Source: Anodontia alba
Lineage: Eukaryota > Mollusca > Bivalvia > Lucinida > Lucinidae
DNA length: 64,000 bases
Direction of reading: 5' to 3'
NCBI GenBank assembly: GCA_964016985.1
Contig: OZ024831.1
Location: 83,656,136-83,720,135 of the forward strand
This document shows positions 11,771 to 30,208 of the stretch, one piece after another (positions within the stretch are counted from its first letter, which is position 1; every line of letters starts with the position of its first letter). Made by a program: the position numbers and the translations under genes. The notes under the pieces are model-generated. The model made no database searches and was not told where the DNA came from. It saw only the letters and a list, made by a program, of their open reading frames with translations.

Positions 11771-12077
11771 TTTGTTTTGTGTTGAGGTTTTACGGCCCAG
11801 TCAACCCAATGGGCTCATGTCGAGCGCGGTCAGTTTACCTAACCACACGTTTACTGGGCAGGCTTAGTCCTCTAAGCGGTTTACCAGTATTGTGCACATT
11901 CTTTCACCATAAACTGACAACTGCCCTTCTTGAATCAGCGGAAGGGAGAGAATGACCGTAGAAAATATTTCATGATCAACCTCCACGAAAGAATGTTGCC
12001 GACCTCGGCGGGGGTTGAACCCGCGACCTCCTGGTCTCCAGTCGGACGGCGCATCCAACTGAGCCACCGAGGCCGGC
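11771..12077 (-). mobile_element. tRNA-derived SINE (family 1)
   Basis: Full-length about 300 bp copy. On the minus strand the head starts GCCGGCCTCGGTGGCTCAGT (box A TGGCTCAGTTGG) and has box B as GGGTTCAACCC. It is followed by a unique body with GATCATGAAATATTTTCTAC and ends in a tail containing GACTGGGCCGTAAAACCTC. The head is a tRNA-like Pol III promoter, not a functional tRNA, because the body follows directly and the acceptor stems do not pair properly. Confidence 0.88.
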
Positions 12078-12539
12078 ATCGTCGACCTTGATCATAGTTT
12101 AACCCACTTATACAAATAAAATCTTCTTCCCTGTAGATTGGACATTTTCATTTCTGATTTTAGGGGTGTCCGTAGTTTATTTATTCTCTTTTTGCCAGAA
12201 AAAACCTATATTTCATATACACAGTGTATGCCCTGGTCAATTGTTTGAGGTCCATTTTCAGCACCTGTTAAAGAACTTAAAGTCCGTACCACTCGATTCC
12301 AAGCCAAAACTAGAACGATCACTTGCCCAACCAAATGTAACAATAAAGAGAGACGGAATGGAAGAAGGAAAGAATAGCAAGAAACTTCAAATGCAAGAAA
12401 GTATGCGATTAGCTCATTAAGACAGGGTTGACTCAATTTCAAGGAGTGTTTGTTAGAGGTGGGAAAGTAATTATAATGATTCTTATAAATGCCGATTTTA
12501 AAAATTATGCGTTATTTTCCTCATCATTCACATTCGACC

Positions 12540-13150
12540 TTCGACCTCCGAAGAGTCAACATCAACCTACGAATACCGACCGACCGTATTGATGAATGCT
12601 TTGAAAGAATACACCTTCGTCGGTTCTCCATTTTGGAGAATATCAGATGGGAAGGACCTAGTTAGTGTGGAACTAACCTTCCATAAGGTTCCACCGAACC
12701 AACAGATACAAGAAGAGGGCTGAAAGCAGGGGACAGCCTGAGCCCTCTGCTGGCGAGTGGCTGCTAGACCGACAAGTAGACAGACGCCAGTTCGCCGACC
12801 ACCGCCCTGCCAGGAGAAGGAGATGTCACCACCATCAGCGCAGACTCTTCCAGACACTCCAAGACAACACATCACAGATGATCGCATGCATAAGACAGCA
12901 ACCATCCAGCCATCGCCGATCATCACCAGACCATCACCAGCAACATCTGCTTCTCCCCGCCGAAGAAGAAGACAGCTACGACTTCTCATACCCTATACAT
13001 GAGAAGTATGACATCCAGGAAGTCTTCAACTTCAAGATGATGAATTCCGACATTGAACTAGATTGTATTCCTGATAAACTCTCAGTCAGTAGCCAATCTG
13101 ATAATACGAACCCGTACAGTACACGTTGCACAGATATACTGGGGAGCTGA
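12540..13150 (+). pseudogene. Decayed repeat-borne ORF (paired with 17150-17610)
   Basis: The plus strand carries a frameshifted copy of the protein-like sequence also present on the minus strand of 17150-17610: a WRISDGKD...VELTFHK block, then QALCW/GEW-like residues, then a Pro/Arg/Ser/Thr-rich tail. Only parts are open (12757-13002 is the longest stretch). It looks like a low-complexity-tailed ORF of a retroelement, but I do not recognise the family. Confidence 0.45.
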
Positions 13151-13839
13151 TAGCCCCGTTAGTAGAATTACAAGACAAAATATTTAGACGTAAACGTCTA
13201 AGTACCGGCGCAAATTTTGATCATGTTTTTTTTTAGAAATATAGGACACGGGTATACTAAAGTTAAATAAATTTTCAATGTAATAGGAAAAAAAAGAACA
13301 ACAATGTGATTCTTTAATGTATACTTTTATTAAGCTTTATGAATTTTCTTGATCAAGCAATATGCGAATCCTAGTCATATTGGGATCTCCACGAGATTTA
13401 GTTTGTACATTATTATTTAAAAACAAATAAATAAATAAATAAAAATTAAAAATACATGCCAGAACTGAAATAAGTTACCAGATCTTATCTAGAAGCTTAT
13501 TTTAGCATGCGTCAGATATGAATGTTTGAACTTTTTAAGTATGGACAACAGGTCATAGTCAAACTTACCAAAGATGGACTGAAGGTCATATTCAAACTTA
13601 CCAAACTGCGCTCTGCGCTAATCGAACACTTCTCCATACATAAAAAATCCAAACTATATTAAGAGACCGGCGCGATTCGCGCGCCGACCAATAAGCCTCT
13701 GCCCTGATCAATTATAGAATGTTGAGATATAGAATGTCGAGTTGACGAACCTACATACATGGCTGCTTGCAAAATATTAAAGATGTACAGAAAATGCCAC
13801 AGTCTCCATTTCATTGAGACTCTATATGACAGCATTGCA

Positions 13840-14192
13840 CATTCGAACCTCAGTAGCTCCAACACCGATGGCTCGTTTGCCATGGCTAATTCGAACCCGT
13901 TTTTCAGTCCCTATGATATTCTTCCGATAGCTCAAGAAAACAAACATTTAAGGAAATTTTCTTATTTCATCATGACATTGTATACTGTATGAACTCATTA
14001 GAATTACCTCATCGAGGCGATTCTAATGAGTATACTCTACATATCATTAATGTCTAGAAGATCGAAACATAGTCCCTAAATTATCGCCATTTGCTTCCTG
14101 ACGTCACGATTATCCCTCAGTGGCTCGAACTACCCATATCTCGAATAAATTTCCATGGTCCCAAAGATATTCGAGCCAGTGAAATTCGACTG
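13840..14192 (-). mobile_element. pogo-like MITE carrying an internal palindrome
   Basis: The right end TTCGAGCCAGTGAAATTCGA, followed by CTG, and the left end ATTCGAACCTCAGTAGCTCC are inverted relatives. The element is the reverse-orientation relative of 53770-54116, sharing CCATGGCTAATTCGAAC and CATATCTCGAATAAATTTCC. A CTCATTAGAA palindrome occupies its middle (13966-14045). Confidence 0.75.
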
Positions 14193-14689
14193 TAGTTTGC
14201 AGGGCTGTATACGATCCTTCCCACCTAGCACCTGCTTAAGCGGAACTCGATTTTCTAAGGTACAAGAATCTTTGCTTTGAATAGCCGCATTAAATTATCA
14301 ACTCTTCCTATGCTTTCAAAATATTCCAAATACAGAGAAAATCTGAGATATTTATTACGATTTTCGTTTTCAACATATGTGGTTGTTAAGAAGTAAATAC
14401 CATTCGTAAAGTTTAAAATGCCTAAAGGTGGTCTTTCTTAGGAAAAACCTAGTATTGCATCGCATCCTAACCGATCCAAAATTCTTAAGATTTCGAGTTC
14501 GGAATCGCGCGCACCGTCCATTTTCAGAGATTGAAAAGTTTCAAAATTATTTCTTAGGTTTTAAACACAATTGAGCCAGCGCAGGACAAAACCTACAATA
14601 AGACTTAAGCGACCAGCAAAGACTCAGATCTGCCTGGGCATCCGCGCAGTCTGATCAGACATTACGAAAACACGCCTATTCAAATATAC

Positions 14690-14935
14690 TGAAAATTTCA
14701 CCACCAAAAACTGAAAGTTTTCAGATAAAAATTCTAATATTTTTTCATATTTCTGCTCAAAACATAGATTGTGGCTACTCGTTAGAACCGCCTCGCCGAG
14801 GCGGTTCTAACAAGTACCCACAATCTATGTTTTTGAGCAGAAATAAGAAAAATAATGTATACCCCTGTAAACCCCAGTTTTACTATATAAAAGTGGGGTT
14901 TAAGGGGGTCAAAATTATATAGTATGTTTTCGTGA
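14690..14935. repeat. Palindrome with conserved flank
   Basis: The hairpin at 14738-14855 (arms CATAGATTGTGGCTACTCG, centre CCGCCTCGCCGAGGCGG) is followed by TGTATACCCCTGTAAACCCC and the tail AGTGGGGTTTAAGGGGGTCA. The same hairpin plus flank occurs inverted at 45185-45400, so the unit is larger than the hairpin. Confidence 0.8.
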
Positions 14936-15135
14936 TGGTCTTCGCTGATCGCATGCGCCTTCAACAGCACCAAGGCTATCCAAAGAGGAACAGACGAGAA
15001 CCTTGCCATACTGGGTGGATTTACAGGCCGGCTTAAATCTTCGCTGATCGCATGTGCCTTAAACAGCCTCAAGGCTATCCAAAGAGGGATAAACAAGAAC
15101 CCTTGCCACACTGGGGGGATGTACAGACTGATCTG
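14936..15135. repeat. Two tandem units of about 100 bp
   Basis: Both contain TTCGCTGATCGCATG, CAAGGCTATCCAAAGAGG and CTTGCCA-ACTGG-GGAT, starting at 14938 and 15041. Related single units occur at 24720-24850 and 47220-47310. They account for the 109-codon minus-strand open frame here, which is not a gene. Confidence 0.75.
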
Positions 15136-16567
15136 AGTCTTTGCTAGTCACACAGGTCTCGTTGTAGGTTTTGTCGTGCGCTGGCTCAGTTATAAATGCT
15201 CCAAGTAATCAGAATTGAAGCAAAGTCCCAAATTTTATCGCTTTATAAAGTCATAATGGAGTTTGGACGGGGCGCGGGGTGGGGACCAGGGGCGGGGCTC
15301 AGAAATTATTAGGACGCAAATGTGATGTCAATACTGACTGATACACCTGGTCCGATGTTCTTGTTTTTCATAATCATTTTTCAATTTCATCATTCCCAAA
15401 TGTTCAAATGTTGCATTACAAGGAAGTCACTGACCAAAGCTGGCCTGATCTTACCATAGTTTCTCGGAATAGTCGAGCACCCACCATTTGACTATCTGGT
15501 GATGTGTCTAAGATTGCTAAATAAATTATGGAAGGAAGGACCCTTTGGAAAACAAAACATACATCTAACAAACGGAAAAAGCAGACTAGCTTTTATTGGT
15601 ATACGTACGGTATTTGACACATTTACTATTAATTTCTAGTAATGTTCAATCGACATAACATTTGCCATTCAAGTCAATGTATTTCTATACTTTCTAAAAA
15701 TCTGAACATAAGCTAAAAATACGACGTTCACGAAAACACGAGATTAAAGCCAAACAAACGTAGAAATGATTAAAAAAAACAAAAAAAAAAAACGAACGAA
15801 ATATACAAATATTTCATGGCTTTTGCCATTTAAGTAGTGGAGCTGTCACTGTCTAAAGTGAGTATAAATTCTCAAATCTAAGATATACATTGACGGTAAT
15901 GGTGGTATTGCCAAAACAAGGGCATCAAAATTTTACTTTAATTTCAAAACAGTGCTGTTTACAGACCTCTTGAAATTATGTTTATTGCTTTTATCATTTT
16001 TATGCTTTTGCCATACTTTTCATTACTGTGGCCTTAATAATTTTATCATATTTTTTATACATAAAAACATGGAAATACATTGATTTAAACTTAGGCGTCA
16101 CAAAGTGAGGAATAATTTTGTCCACTGACTCCCAGCGGGCACATGACGTCTAGTTGTGCAGCAAAATTTCAGACAAATAAAAAAAATAAAAATATAATAA
16201 TAAACATAATATAGCCATGTTTCCATGTTTATAAGTTGTTTATCATTTTTGGAACATTTTTGGAATTCTTTATAAAAATATATTGTGGGTCTGCTGACAT
16301 ATTGGATAATAGAACAATGATTTCATAAAAAGTTCGTTATCTCATAAAAGATATTATGAAGTTTTCCTCGCTAGAAGGCTTAAATTTGACACAAACGGCA
16401 ATATCCGCCATCAGGTGCAGACAATTGAAATGTCTGCCGGGGTACTTTGAGCGGCTTGACTATCATTTTGAGCCTTTGTTAACACAAATAAAATTCCTTA
16501 TGTGATTATGATAAATAGCCTTGGGACTTAACACCTAAGGCAACTGAAATGCAAACTAAGAGTTTAT
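15136..16567. other. Intergenic, no feature recognised
   Basis: AT-rich sequence between the hnRNP 5' end and the esterase 3' end. No exon-like open frame with consensus splice sites, no tRNA-like sequence, and only short homopolymers. A short G-rich stretch lies at 15258-15300. Confidence 0.5.
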
Positions 16568-16868
16568 GCGCATTTTCCACTTAAACTCTTAATTCAATAT
16601 TTCGGCCGGAGGCCACTATCAAGAAAAAGCATGTACTTTGAAGTAAACTGTATTTTCACTATATTACCATTTTAAACTTGTATACAACAGTTCATAGATC
16701 GAATCTTCCAAAAATATAAAAGGACTTTTGGATACGAGTTCAAAATGGTGGAACGGTGAAAATGTAGTTTACTTAAAAATACGGTTTTTTTTTTTTTTGG
16801 TTTTTTTTTTTCTTGATAAAAGCCTCTGGCCGAAATATTGAATTAAGAGTAAAAGTGGAAAAATGTAT
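16568..16868. repeat. Foldback element
   Basis: Left arm (CTCTTAATTCAATATTTCGG, then GGAGGCCACTATCAAG) is the inverted copy of the right arm (CTTGATAAAAGCCTC, then CGAAATATTGAATTAAGAGT). The middle pairs CATTTTAAACTTGTATAC with GAGTTCAAAATGGTGG. Non-coding. Confidence 0.8.
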
Positions 16869-17149
16869 TTAATATTGTTCCCTGTGGAATACAAATGAAG
16901 ATTTTGTAAAATTTATGAATTTTCGAACTACTGAGGCAAAAGTTAAAATATTAAAATGCAAATTTGATTTTGATATGCTGTGAATCATAAGCATTATTTT
17001 GATACCAAATAAGTATTAAGGTTTAATGAAAGTAAAAACAGTTTTCGCGACTTTGAACTTTATCCTGCCCACGTGTTGAGCCATGCGGAAAATGTTAGAT
17101 GTTGACAAGTTGACACGGGTATTTTCGTTGGCTGATTAGGATAATGTTT

Positions 17150-17610
17150 TGCTACAGAGTGTTTGATTGTCTTCGGCGATCTTGGCAGTGTGATGGTGTT
17201 TGGTTCGTTGATTTGTAGTGTCTGTATCGCTGACGGTGACGGTGACGGTGATGTCTCCTTCTCCGGTGTTGTCGGCTGTCGGCGTGCTGTAGGCGGTGGT
17301 CTGGTCGTCGGTGGTGGTCGTCGTCGTCTAGCAGTTGTGGGTTGGCGAGGCCACTCGCCAGCAGAGGGTGCATACTGCCTCTTTTTGCTTTCGATCCTCT
17401 TCTTGTAGACTGATAGCGTCTTGTGAAAGGTCAGTTCGACGCGAACATGATCCTTTCCGTCAGCTATCCTCCAGAGAGGATGACCAACTAACTTGTTCTC
17501 ACTCAGGACCCTGAGTAGTACTGCAGGAATAACGGACTCAATGGTTATTCATTAGTCGTTATCTAGACGATGTTGACATTTCGAAGGTCGAATGCATCGA
17601 GTGAGCGGAA
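17150..17610 (-). pseudogene. Decayed repeat-borne ORF (better-preserved copy)
   Basis: Minus-strand reading contains LRVLSENKLVGHPLWRIADG, then KDHVRVELTFHKTLSVYKKR and QYAPSAGEWPRQP, followed by a long Arg/Pro/Thr-rich stretch. A homologous copy lies inverted at 12540-13150. Stop codons interrupt the upstream end. I do not recognise the family; recurrence and decay point to a retroelement accessory or gag-like ORF. Confidence 0.45.
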
Positions 17611-18661
17611 AAATAGTCAGTTGAGTTTTAGATATGCCGGCTACAACATCTTGGATATAATTTGGATTTCCGAATGAAAAATAATTACGAGAATAATTAA
17701 ATCTGGAATGCCAGTTGGACAGTTAGAGTTATTATTTGAAAATGAAACCTGAACACTCTTTTGTAATTGTTATTTTGGCGAACATTGTTGAATTGCTATT
17801 TGAATATAGCGCGTGAATTTCTTTAAAGGAATTGAAATAGAAAATTGTACTATATTTCTCTACTTAAAAATCGAACTTTATCTCTGTCATAAAGTCAACG
17901 ACACAACAGATTACTGCGACGTTGTATAAACGTCATATGCCCTTTAGGCTGTATATTATGAGTGAATCGGGTTACTGGAAACATGGTTTATGACAGTAAC
18001 GCCATGCTATATAAAATGGCATAAGATAATGCTGTCTACGATTCTATTTTTATAAGTACATGTATAATAATTAAGGCTGGTACAATTAATCGGATAATCG
18101 ATTAATCGATCGATAAATTCCACAAAAAGGATTATCGTTACGGATTTGCTAATGATCGATTATTTGGTTTCAGTGTCTGTTAGTTCACCGTATTTATACT
18201 TAGTATTCAGACACCTCAACTCCTTACCATACTTTAGATACAATTTGAACAAGTACCCCCAATGTTGTGTCTGAAAAAAGCTAGATGACTGGCAAACAGT
18301 GTAGACCCTGATGAGACGTCTCACCCGGGTCTACACTGTTTGCTCAGGACTGTTGATCCGAATACATACGGTAAAATATAACAAATAGTAAGAGTCATGT
18401 TCAGACAGTAAGCCAGAAAGGTAAGATTATGACCAAATCTTCACAGATTACTAATCGAATATCGATGAAAATGACAGGACTGATAATCGGGTATCTTTTT
18501 AGCCCTGATTAGCCAGCCCTAATAATAATGCGGCCAATTCAGGCGAAAATATCCCTTGGAGGATTCGATCTATAAACGACCAGTCTAGCCTATCCATCCA
18601 AAGTATAAACACATGATCTTTGAATTCAACACAAGAGCTAAAGAGTATTTAGTGGTGATTT

Positions 18662-18782
18662 TGGAATTCATTTTCTGTTTCTCCATAAAACATAAATCGC
18701 GAGGGTACTCATTAGAAGAGGGGTGGGGGCATTCTAATGAGTATCGACAATATATGTTTTGATGTAGAAATAAGAAGAAACT
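18662..18782. repeat. Palindromic repeat, diverged centre
   Basis: CTCATTAGAAG family member with arms GGGTACTCATTAGAAG and ATTCTAATGAGTATC. Its centre has been replaced by GAGGGGTGGGGGC, unlike the CCTCGGCGAGG of other copies. Confidence 0.75.
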
Positions 18783-18929
18783 ATCCAAAACTTTTCGCCA
18801 AATATTCCTACTAACCATCTCCTTTGTTTAACGTACATCTATATAGTCTATGGTATAACCAAAGACTCTATATGCGGGCAGCGAATGCTCTGATACAATT
18901 TTTCGCTTGGTTTGACCCATTTAAGGGAA

Positions 18930-19140
18930 CTGGATACACTTGGTACACTTTCCACCATTTTTGACAAGGGAGGAAACTCCTGTGACTTCCTGTTTGTTTT
19001 CCTCTACACCAAACCCTTTCTGAAAAGGAATTTAAAAGGAAAGAGGGTGCCCCCAAAGGGAGCAAATTCTTTCCTTTTACTTGGGAAGCAAATTCTTTCT
19101 TTTAAGAGTATACTATGGGAGCAGATTCTTTTCTTTTAGA
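18930..19140. repeat. Dispersed repeat with GGGAGCAAATTCTTTCC
   Basis: Shares TTTGACAAGGGAGGAAACTC-like and GGGAGCAAATTCTTTCCTTT with about 21080-21290, 29880-30090, 35330-35470, 43490-43620 and 48860-49070. Here the last part is repeated three times (19057, 19083, 19115). It probably includes esterase 3' UTR or flank. Confidence 0.65.
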
Positions 19141-19246
19141 GTACACTCCATTTCAGAAGGGATCCAAAACAATTTTGAAAAAGTTATCGCCCTTGAAATT
19201 GCACAAATTCCTTAGAGAAACGCTGTCCGTACTGTAACAAGAATGA

Positions 19247-28039
<8,793 letters not shown>

Positions 28040-30208
28040 AACTTGGATTTTATGTACAATACAATGTCATAAAACGTGATGTCTGCGCAAGACTATCTTG
28101 GCCACAAAATGAGAAACTGTCCCTTATGACGTATCAAATTATCAGCCGTCAAATTCTCACCAGGACCTTCGCTGAACGGCTGAATATATAGATTCTAACA
28201 GGAATGACTAACCTAATAAACCAAGAATATTTGACTATCTAGAGAGCGCCCAGCGAAGACTGAATAAGACTGTGCTAATGTGCAGGCTGATCTGAGTCTT
28301 CGCTAGACGCTTATGACACAAGGTATATTCTTTCGCTACGCGGCGTTGATTGGTGACCTGTATCAAATATTGGTGATAATATTTATTTGCCTTGATGCTG
28401 ATTACTTAAATAAACTATACTAAACAAAAAAATAAACTTCCGCAATTTAGATAAGTTATAAAATAATCTATATTTTCTATTCAAAACACCGAGGAGCTAT
28501 ACGAATATGCGTCACCAAATTCGACAATGTTTTCAAATAAAACACAAGTTGGCGTTTAGAGGGATTTAACTCCCTTTAGGAGAAGTTACCCTGCCAAATG
28601 CAGAAGTTCAACGAGACAGTCAGCCAGATAAATCACTTCTCAGTTTACTCGGCTACTATCTTGCCTCTAATTTCGTAACTAGTTCGTACATTTTCACGCT
28701 TTTATTTTCATTTAATTTCACAATTTTATGTTTCTTAGTCCAGCATAGCACTCACATGCTTAAGTCGCAGCAAGGGGGTCAGCATTTATGGAATAGATCT
28801 AACAGGAATGACTCTTAAGAGCAATGAACACACGCGCACAACTGAAAATGTCTGAAGTGTCCATGTTTTCTGGGCTAGACAAGTTAGTTTTGGTCCGGCA
28901 GACCTCTCATCATTAACAAAAAAAAAGTCTGGGAATGAGCACAGTGATCTTTGTACAAAGGACTAGAAAAATATAAATAGAAAAATATAACAAGTCTCCC
29001 CACACATTCCCAGTAAGCATTCTACATAAATCTAAAGCGGGCCGCTATCGGCCCGTCAGGGTAGCTGACGGGCCGATAACGGCCCGCTATAGATTTATGT
29101 AGAATGCTAGCTGGGAATGTGTGGGGAGACTTGTTACGGCCGCCACACGGCACTAACGCCAGCTGTAGTGAAAATAAAATACATTCTAAAAAGGAATACA
29201 GATAGATATGTAAAACAACCTTCGACTTAGTGGCAAACAGTATAGGTCCTGATCAGACACCGTGCCTAATCTGGGTCTGCACTGTTTGCTGTGACATATC
29301 CGCCCGAAAACTGGGGGTTAATAGATATCTTCAGTTGAAAAGATCACCAATGTCACTGTTTTTGTCCAGTAGCCTAGATTAGATATCAAAAGTAACCGTG
29401 ATAACTTATTTATTTAGTCCTTGCAACATTAACCCATTTATGCCGAGTTGACTATTCTACCGTAACACTTTGGACCGATCCATTTCCAACATCAGGGATG
29501 TCTGGCTAGTTTTATTAATTACTATGCTTTATAGAAATTCCTGTACTTAATGCAAACATGGTAGACCCTGATCAGACGCCGCGTTCGGCGGCGTCTGATC
29601 TGGGTCTACAATGTTTGCCAATGTCCCTTTTATAGGACGATAGGTATATTGTTGTGCGTATAACTGGGTTAAAACAAATATGAAGGCTCAGTACCGATAA
29701 CGCAAGATGGCCCAGTACCGATAATTCGACGGCTCACTACCGATGCTACAATATGGCTCAGTACCGATAACTACATGTAACATGAGCCGCCGCCTCGTCG
29801 AGACGAATGCAGATAGCTAACAGCCCGGATAGGCCTGCGCATCCGTTTATGCTATAGGACACCTTTCCTCATGACAGGGCTAAATACGTTTAGCTTTTTC
29901 CGCCATTTTTACAAGGGAGACAACTTGTATGATTTCCATTTTTGTTTGTTTGTTGTTTTGTTTTGTTTTTTTCTGCACACCAAGCCCCTTCTGAAAGGGA
30001 GTTGACTCTACAAAAAAAAAAAAAAAAAAAAAAAATGTTCCCAAGGGATGCACTTAGAAGCAAATTCTTTCCTTTTAGAATAGGCCTGGTTATACGGTAT
30101 GTAGGAAAGCTGTGTCCCTGAGTAGAACAGGCATTTGCAATTTGACTTGTTGTTGAACACAGCAGATGACATTTTGAAATATTTTTCTTATTCTTCCCAT
30201 TATTCTAG
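28040..30208. other. Intergenic between esterase start and the tentative plus-strand gene
   Basis: Would hold the esterase promoter. I see no clear TATA box. It carries hairpin repeats at 29230-29290 and 29550-29620, a foldback at 28989-29135, and a copy of the GGGAGCAAATTC repeat near 29880-30090. Confidence 0.5.
28989..29135. repeat. Near-perfect foldback, 147 bp
   Basis: Arms of about 70 bases start AACAAGTCTCCCCACACATT and meet at CTGACGGGCC around a GGTAG centre; two or three mismatches only. The inner GGGCCGATAACGGCCCGC part is also found in diverged form at 58150-58245. Confidence 0.92.

Noticed and set aside
11864..12079. 71-codon minus-strand protein similar to that at 46463-46657
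   Set aside because: Both are chance frames across the same SINE family.
14782..15111. 109-codon minus-strand open frame
   Set aside because: It covers a palindrome and two tandem copies of a dispersed repeat, and the internal repetition of its peptide mirrors those.
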